From contig JBLIKY010000023.1 in NCBI GenBank assembly GCA_047637535.1, positions 1 through 19,760 on the forward strand: 19,760 nt of DNA, in the 5' to 3' direction. Both the position numbers and the translations under genes were made by a program. This document shows positions 15,890-19,760 of the stretch, piece by piece. Each line of letters opens with the position of its first letter. The stretch's first letter is position 1. The DNA comes from UBA2040 sp047637535 (lineage in GTDB: Bacteria > Bacteroidota > Bacteroidia > Flavobacteriales_D > Crocinitomicaceae). Below the pieces are notes generated by a model. That model was given only the letters and a program-made list of their open reading frames with translations. It was not told the origin of the DNA and ran no database searches.

Positions 15890-15919
15890 TAAAGTTAAGA
15901 ATACATGAATTGTACCAAA
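15890..15919 (-). promoter_or_regulatory. Promoter of the SGNH hydrolase gene
   Basis: On the minus strand TTTG (15919-15916) and TAACTTTA (15897-15890) are 18 bp apart. The -7 box matches TAnnTTTG at seven of eight positions. A start site near 15884 gives a leader of about 9 nt to the ATG at 15875. The -33 box lies just past the HIT gene stop, so this gene has its own promoter behind greA-HIT. Confidence 0.6.
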
Positions 15920-15924
15920 GTCAA

Positions 15925-16308
15925 TTATTGCAATTTTTGTACAATTGTTTTAAACTCTTCTTCAGACAAGGATAATTTAGTTTGACTAAAATCCATATCT
16001 GCAACTGAATTAATTGGAATCAAATGAATATGCGCATGAGCAACTTCTAGACCAACAACAGCAACGCCAACCTTTTTACAGTTAAAATTAACTTCAATCT
16101 TTTTGGCAACCTTTTTCGCAAAAACAATTAATCCGGCTAGATCATTGTCTTCCATGTCAAATAGATTATCCGTTTCCAATTTTGGAATCACTAAAACATG
16201 TCCTTTTCTTAAGGGCATGATATCTAGAAAAGCCAAATAATTATCATCCTCTGCTACTTTGTAGCAAGGAATTTCTTTATTGATTATTTTGGAAAAGATA
16301 GTGCTCAT
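15925..16308 (-). CDS. HIT family protein (histidine triad nucleotide-binding)
   Basis: The 127-residue product starts with the HIT-family pattern IFSKIINKEIPCYKVAEDD and FLDIMPLRKGHVLVIPK, and has the triad HAHIHLIP with H91, H93 and H95. These enzymes hydrolyse or transfer nucleotidyl groups (for example from nucleoside phosphoramidates or dinucleotides) in the cytoplasm. The exact substrate is not evident. Its ATG overlaps the greA TGA by 4 bp (ATGA), so the two are translationally coupled. Confidence 0.93.
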   Translation of the reverse strand: MSTIFSKIINKEIPCYKVAEDDNYLAFLDIMPLRKGHVLVIPKLETDNLFDMEDNDLAGLIVFAKKVAKKIEVNFNCKKVGVAVVGLEVAHAHIHLIPINSVADMDFSQTKLSLSEEEFKTIVQKLQ

Positions 16309-16781
16309 CCTCTGGAAATATGAAGAATTTCAAACTTCACTATTCCATTAGGCGTCTCAACTTCAGCTATTTCTCCTACTGCCTTTCCTAGCAATCCTCT
16401 TCCTATTGGGGAATCAACAGAAATTTTCTTCAATTTGAGATCAGCTTCATTTTCAGCAACAAGTTTGTAACTCATTTCAGCACCGTTACCAATGTGTTTG
16501 ATTTTGGCAGTAGAAAGGATAAACACTTTAGAGGTGTCCATATTGGTTTCATCAACCAATCTTCCATTAGCTACAATAGCATCCAGCTTGGAGATTTTCA
16601 TTTCTAAAATACCTTGAGCTTCCTTTGCCGCATCGTATTCAGCGTTCTCAGACAAATCTCCTTTGTCTCGAGCCTCACCGATTTGATTACTTATTGAAGG
16701 TCGTTGAACTGTTTTCATTTCATGCAGTTGATCCTTGAGCTTTTTTAAGCCCTCTGCTGTAAAATACGATACTTGTGACAT
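16305..16781 (-). CDS. greA: Transcription elongation factor GreA
   Basis: The 158-residue product is a standard GreA. An N-terminal coiled coil (about 1-75) carries the tip motif GDLSENAEYDAAKEAQ, with the acidic residues D42 and E45. These enter the RNA polymerase secondary channel and stimulate RNA cleavage in stalled complexes. The C-terminal FKBP-like domain ends with SPIGRGLLGKAVGEIAEVETPNG. It heads a two-gene unit with the HIT protein. I see no convincing -7/-33 pair in the 24 bp between the upstream terminator hairpin and the ATG; transcription may partly read through it. Confidence 0.97.
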   Translation of the reverse strand: MSQVSYFTAEGLKKLKDQLHEMKTVQRPSISNQIGEARDKGDLSENAEYDAAKEAQGILEMKISKLDAIVANGRLVDETNMDTSKVFILSTAKIKHIGNGAEMSYKLVAENEADLKLKKISVDSPIGRGLLGKAVGEIAEVETPNGIVKFEILHISRG

Positions 16782-16805
16782 AATACTTGAGTTTACTTAA
16801 AACAA

Positions 16806-16837
16806 AAGCAAGAGAGCCCATCCGGACTCCCTTGCTT
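16806..16837 (-). terminator. Strong Rho-independent terminator after the PorV/PorQ gene
   Basis: The arms 16806-16819 and 16824-16837 pair over all 14 positions (two G-T wobbles) around a 4-base loop. On the minus strand the stem is followed by TTGTTTT. It begins 24 bp past the PorV/PorQ gene stop and ends about 25 bp before the greA start, separating the two units. Confidence 0.88.
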
Positions 16838-16861
16838 AAACAAAAATAATGAAGTTATTTC

Positions 16862-17926
16862 TTATTTCAAACTAATGGTCAAACCAAAAGTGTGAATGAT
16901 TCCAAATTTACCGGCGAAACGAGCACAATACTCAATTCCTAAGGCATTCTTTGATGCTCCTGTTAAGGCGTCAACAGAAAAACCTGCAGTTGGGCCAACT
17001 AATGCATTTGCTGAATTTTCAGCTGATAATAAATTTTTCTCGTAAACATAACCACCTCTTAAGTTGAAGGCAACTTTCTCAGTTCTCATTCCATAATCTA
17101 AACCCAATCTAAACTGATCGTAGAAGAAAGAGTTAGCTGTATAACCAAAGGCAGCTACTAACATGTTTTTCTCATCAAAAATAAAATCATAAGATGCACC
17201 AATACCAAGGTTGGAAGGTAATTCATAGTCAGCCGTTCTTTGCTCTAAAGTTGCAACTTCTCCAACCGAATTATAAGTAACTTGTTGACCAAAACCATCA
17301 CCTGACATTCTCATTGTAGGACCAACGTTCTTCAATGTGATACCAAATTTAAATTGGTCTTGTTCACCTGTTACATACTTAATACCAGCATCTAAAGCTA
17401 TTCCAGTTGCACCTGCGTTTTGTATTTTTTCTGAAACCACTTTCAAATTAATACCTGCATAGATCGAACTAGAGAAAGTACGGGCGTATCCTAAATTCAC
17501 AACATTTAAACGCGGTGAAAATGTACCAAAACCTCCTTCAGGGTTATCTACTGTAGTGATTAGCAATTCACCCATGTTCATCGATTGAACACTAATAGCG
17601 AATACACTTTGCTCAGATATTCTTTGAGCTAATCCAGCAGAATAAAACTTAATGTTTGCATTCCCCATCCAGTTGGACGAGTTGAATTTGATTTGCGTTT
17701 TATCTGTAAATGCAAGACCTGCTATATTCAAAAACGACGCCTCTAATCCGGTTGCAGATGCAATTCCGGCACTACCCATTGAAGCCGACCTAGACCATGG
17801 GTTTACCAAAAGTTGTCCTGCACCTGAAGTACCAACACGGTCTTCATTTCCAGCAATTGTCATTGAACTTATTACAAGCCCTCCAATTAAAAGACTGCTT
17901 TTTAATGATATCATTGAATTTCTCAT
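16862..17926 (-). CDS. PorV/PorQ family outer-membrane protein
   Basis: The 354-residue product begins with a signal peptide (cleavage probably near TIAG, residues 23-26). Next comes the family's opening: GTSGAGQLLVNPWSRSASMGSAGIASATGLEASFLNIAGLAF. A barrel of about fourteen short strands follows (for example GYARTFSSSIYAGINLKVVSEKIQ and FRLGLDYGMRTEKVAFNLRGGY). PorV/PorQ proteins belong to the type IX secretion outer-membrane complex or escort its substrates. I cannot choose between PorV and PorQ, or an additional paralog. It lies 23 bp behind the large CTD protein gene on the same strand and probably shares its transcript. Confidence 0.85.
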   Translation of the reverse strand: MRNSMISLKSSLLIGGLVISSMTIAGNEDRVGTSGAGQLLVNPWSRSASMGSAGIASATGLEASFLNIAGLAFTDKTQIKFNSSNWMGNANIKFYSAGLAQRISEQSVFAISVQSMNMGELLITTVDNPEGGFGTFSPRLNVVNLGYARTFSSSIYAGINLKVVSEKIQNAGATGIALDAGIKYVTGEQDQFKFGITLKNVGPTMRMSGDGFGQQVTYNSVGEVATLEQRTADYELPSNLGIGASYDFIFDEKNMLVAAFGYTANSFFYDQFRLGLDYGMRTEKVAFNLRGGYVYEKNLLSAENSANALVGPTAGFSVDALTGASKNALGIEYCARFAGKFGIIHTFGLTISLK

Positions 17927-17949
17927 TTTAATCCTCTTTTAGTGTTTTA

Positions 17950-19760
17950 TTATAGTCCTTGTAAATCAACTTCACGTATCCCAGCAAAGAACTTAACTAC
18001 GACATCCCCAACATCTGGAACCGATACATGAATTAAATAAACTCCACTAGCAATCGGAATTCCGGTTTTATTATTCAGATCCCAATCGATTGAAGTAATC
18101 GGACTGGCCTTCTTAAAGGTTCTTACCAACTTACCATTGATCGAATATATAGTAATTGTACACTCCTCAGGAAGGTTCGTTATTTTAACACGATTATCAA
18201 GTCTACCTCTTTCGTATTCAGAGAAGGCATAATAAGGATTTGGTACAACATTTATTAATTGCAATGCATTCGCCAATTCAGATTCATTACCAGTTTTAGT
18301 TGCAATGTCTGACATATCCCAAGAGTATTTAGGTTTACCTGATGTATTACCAGTTGCACTAAAGACTCTGTATTCTTTGTTTACACGTATCTGAATTCTA
18401 GCATCCGAACTTAACAACGTTTGGCCAGGGGTCAAAAACGGTTGACCAATCCAAGTCAAACTTGTATAGAATGTTTTAGTTGCAGATGGATTACCTGATT
18501 CTATTAAATCTAATAAATCTGACACTTCATTATTAGACTCTTTGTAAGCCCCTAGGTTGGAAAGTTGACTGTAACCATTCACGTCTTTAGATTTGTAAGA
18601 GAAGACATAAATAGCATGTTGTCCAGCCATTACCGGTGTATTAACGTTGTCAAACAATCTTGAAGATGGATTCCAAATCATGTCACTTCCGTTATCATTT
18701 CCAAGGAACGAATTTTCACCAAATGCCATGTACAATCTTGCACCAGATTCAATATCGATAGCATAACCTGGGAACCAACCCATACCAGTACCGGAAGACT
18801 CTGCTACACCATTCTTATTAACACTTGTGCTTTTACGTTTCCCACCAGGAAGTGCTCCACCAATATTTAAGTTTTTATCTCTACCCAACTCGATAACTGG
18901 ACATCTTGTCCATTTCGACTTGTCAGTTGTAAGAACAATATCAATACTTGGAGAGAAGGCAAGACCTGCAACATCTCTTTTTTGACCAGGAAGACCCTCT
19001 GGCGCTTCAGGATAAGATGGATTTGTCTTAAAGTAAGACAAAGGCATGAAATCACATTGGTAACCTACTAATCTATGTGGAGCAAAACCTCCATTTAAGA
19101 TAGATGACCATCTTGCATCTGGATCATATGAATATTTTTCATTAGCGGAAACCACTAATACTTCATCGTTATAACAAATTGGGCTAGAATAGGTGTCGTC
19201 CGAATCGTAATCCGTAAGATTTTCATCATTAGTACCTGAACGAATCCAGTTTAAAGGAAAGAAACCATTAACATCTGGTATAAGACTCATCCATTGTTTT
19301 GATGAGTCAGTATAAGTTAAATCTGCAGAAAGAACATCAGTTGTTTCTCTTGAAGGGTTTCCTGTTATTCCTTTCTCAAAATAATATTTAGTCTGATATA
19401 TCTGAACCGATACACCCCATTTAGGGATCAACTGTTCATTATCTACATCAATTGATGCAGAGGAACTAACAGACTCAATAAACTGACCGCCTTTAGAAGC
19501 ATATCTCTTTATTGTCCATGAAGCTGTATCAGCTGCATCTCCTTGATTTTCACCACTAAATTCATTGAATTCACATTCAAAATAACCGTCAGCTAAGTTC
19601 AAGGGATCAACAACCTTTACGTTGATTGGCCCCCCACCGAAATCGTATTCAGGATTAGCCATGAAACCATTTGCTACAATCGTATTTTCTGAAGCTGCAG
19701 TTAATTTAAGTGCACGACCACCATTTCCATGTCCGTCTAACTTAGTAATACGAGGAGTAC
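17950..19760 (-). CDS. 3' part of a large secreted protein with a type IX-like C-terminal domain
   Basis: The frame stays open from the right edge (19760) to the stop at 17950, about 603 codons; the N-terminus lies outside the window. An internal Met at 19662 is not a start, because codons upstream of it are open. The C-terminal ~105 residues look like a type IX sorting domain: VVPNPYYAFSEYERGRLDNR, ITIYSINGKLVRTF, GIPIASGVYLIHVSV, and VVVKFF before a short tail (AGIREVDLQGL). The rest is beta-rich with repeated FPLNW, IWNPSSRLF and GQHAIYVF-like strands, of unknown function. No peptidase motif is visible in this part, so it is probably not PorU. Adjacent PorV/PorQ supports export by the type IX system. 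Confidence 0.8.
   Translation of the reverse strand, partial: TPRITKLDGHGNGGRALKLTAASENTIVANGFMANPEYDFGGGPINVKVVDPLNLADGYFECEFNEFSGENQGDAADTASWTIKRYASKGGQFIESVSSSASIDVDNEQLIPKWGVSVQIYQTKYYFEKGITGNPSRETTDVLSADLTYTDSSKQWMSLIPDVNGFFPLNWIRSGTNDENLTDYDSDDTYSSPICYNDEVLVVSANEKYSYDPDARWSSILNGGFAPHRLVGYQCDFMPLSYFKTNPSYPEAPEGLPGQKRDVAGLAFSPSIDIVLTTDKSKWTRCPVIELGRDKNLNIGGALPGGKRKSTSVNKNGVAESSGTGMGWFPGYAIDIESGARLYMAFGENSFLGNDNGSDMIWNPSSRLFDNVNTPVMAGQHAIYVFSYKSKDVNGYSQLSNLGAYKESNNEVSDLLDLIESGNPSATKTFYTSLTWIGQPFLTPGQTLLSSDARIQIRVNKEYRVFSATGNTSGKPKYSWDMSDIATKTGNESELANALQLINVVPNPYYAFSEYERGRLDNRVKITNLPEECTITIYSINGKLVRTFKKASPITSIDWDLNNKTGIPIASGVYLIHVSVPDVGDVVVKFFAGIREVDLQGL

Noticed and set aside
19660..19662. 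ATG as start of the right-edge gene
   Set aside because: The frame is open for 33 codons upstream to the edge (reading TPRITKLDGHGNGGR), so this is an internal methionine of a longer gene.
1..19760. CRISPR arrays, tRNA or rRNA genes, insertion sequences, phage or defence genes
   Set aside because: Looking by eye along both strands showed no regularly spaced direct repeats, no cloverleaf or rRNA sequence, and no transposase or integrase motif.

Overview
The window looks like a chromosomal segment of a Bacteroidota bacterium, most likely from the Flavobacteriia side of the phylum. It is AT-rich. Several promoters match the phylum's -33 TTTG / -7 TAnnTTTG pattern, and genes mostly lack Shine-Dalgarno sequences. 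The gene content is typical of the phylum: PorP/SprF and PorV/PorQ outer-membrane proteins, an OmpA-type protein with TPR and PD40 repeats, a type IX secretion style C-terminal domain, DUF3467, and a zapA-rny neighbourhood. Family assignments rest on reading motifs; no database search was run. The placement below phylum level is inference.

Layout. Positions 1-2008 (minus) hold a housekeeping block: a small coiled-coil protein, zapA (cell division) and the first 450 codons of rny (RNase Y). From 2109 (plus) there is an M23 metallopeptidase. It converges on a lipoprotein gene (4348-3938, minus) across a bidirectional terminator. A DUF3467 gene follows upstream (4700-4389, minus). Positions 4783-7280 (minus) hold paaABCD, the oxygenase part of the phenylacetyl-CoA epoxidase. 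Divergently from a 187-bp promoter region run paaE, a second full-length PaaE-like reductase and a short-chain dehydrogenase (7468-10283, plus), almost without gaps. Next come a PorP/SprF protein and a TPR/PD40/OmpA/DUF1573 fusion, overlapping by 19 bp (10359-13600, plus), and a multi-pass acyltransferase of the DUF1624/HGSNAT type (13646-14833, plus). The acyltransferase overlaps, tail to tail, a secreted SGNH hydrolase with a PKD domain (15875-14820, minus). Further minus-strand genes are greA with a HIT protein, and a PorV/PorQ protein behind the 3' part of a large surface protein that runs off the right edge.

How the genes fit together. The Paa block supplies a complete multicomponent epoxidase (A catalytic, B bridging, C structural, D maturation, E reductase). 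The rest of the phenylacetate pathway is not in the window. Two pairs of genes, PorP with the OmpA fusion and PorV with the large CTD protein, point to type IX secretion and cell-surface display. The acyltransferase and SGNH hydrolase may act on the same envelope glycan, but this is conjecture.

No CRISPR array, tRNA, rRNA, insertion sequence, phage gene or recognisable defence system was found. I see ordinary core and accessory chromosome with a few uncommon arrangements (tandem PaaE paralogs, the OmpA-DUF1573 fusion, very short leaders). I do not see a clear new system.
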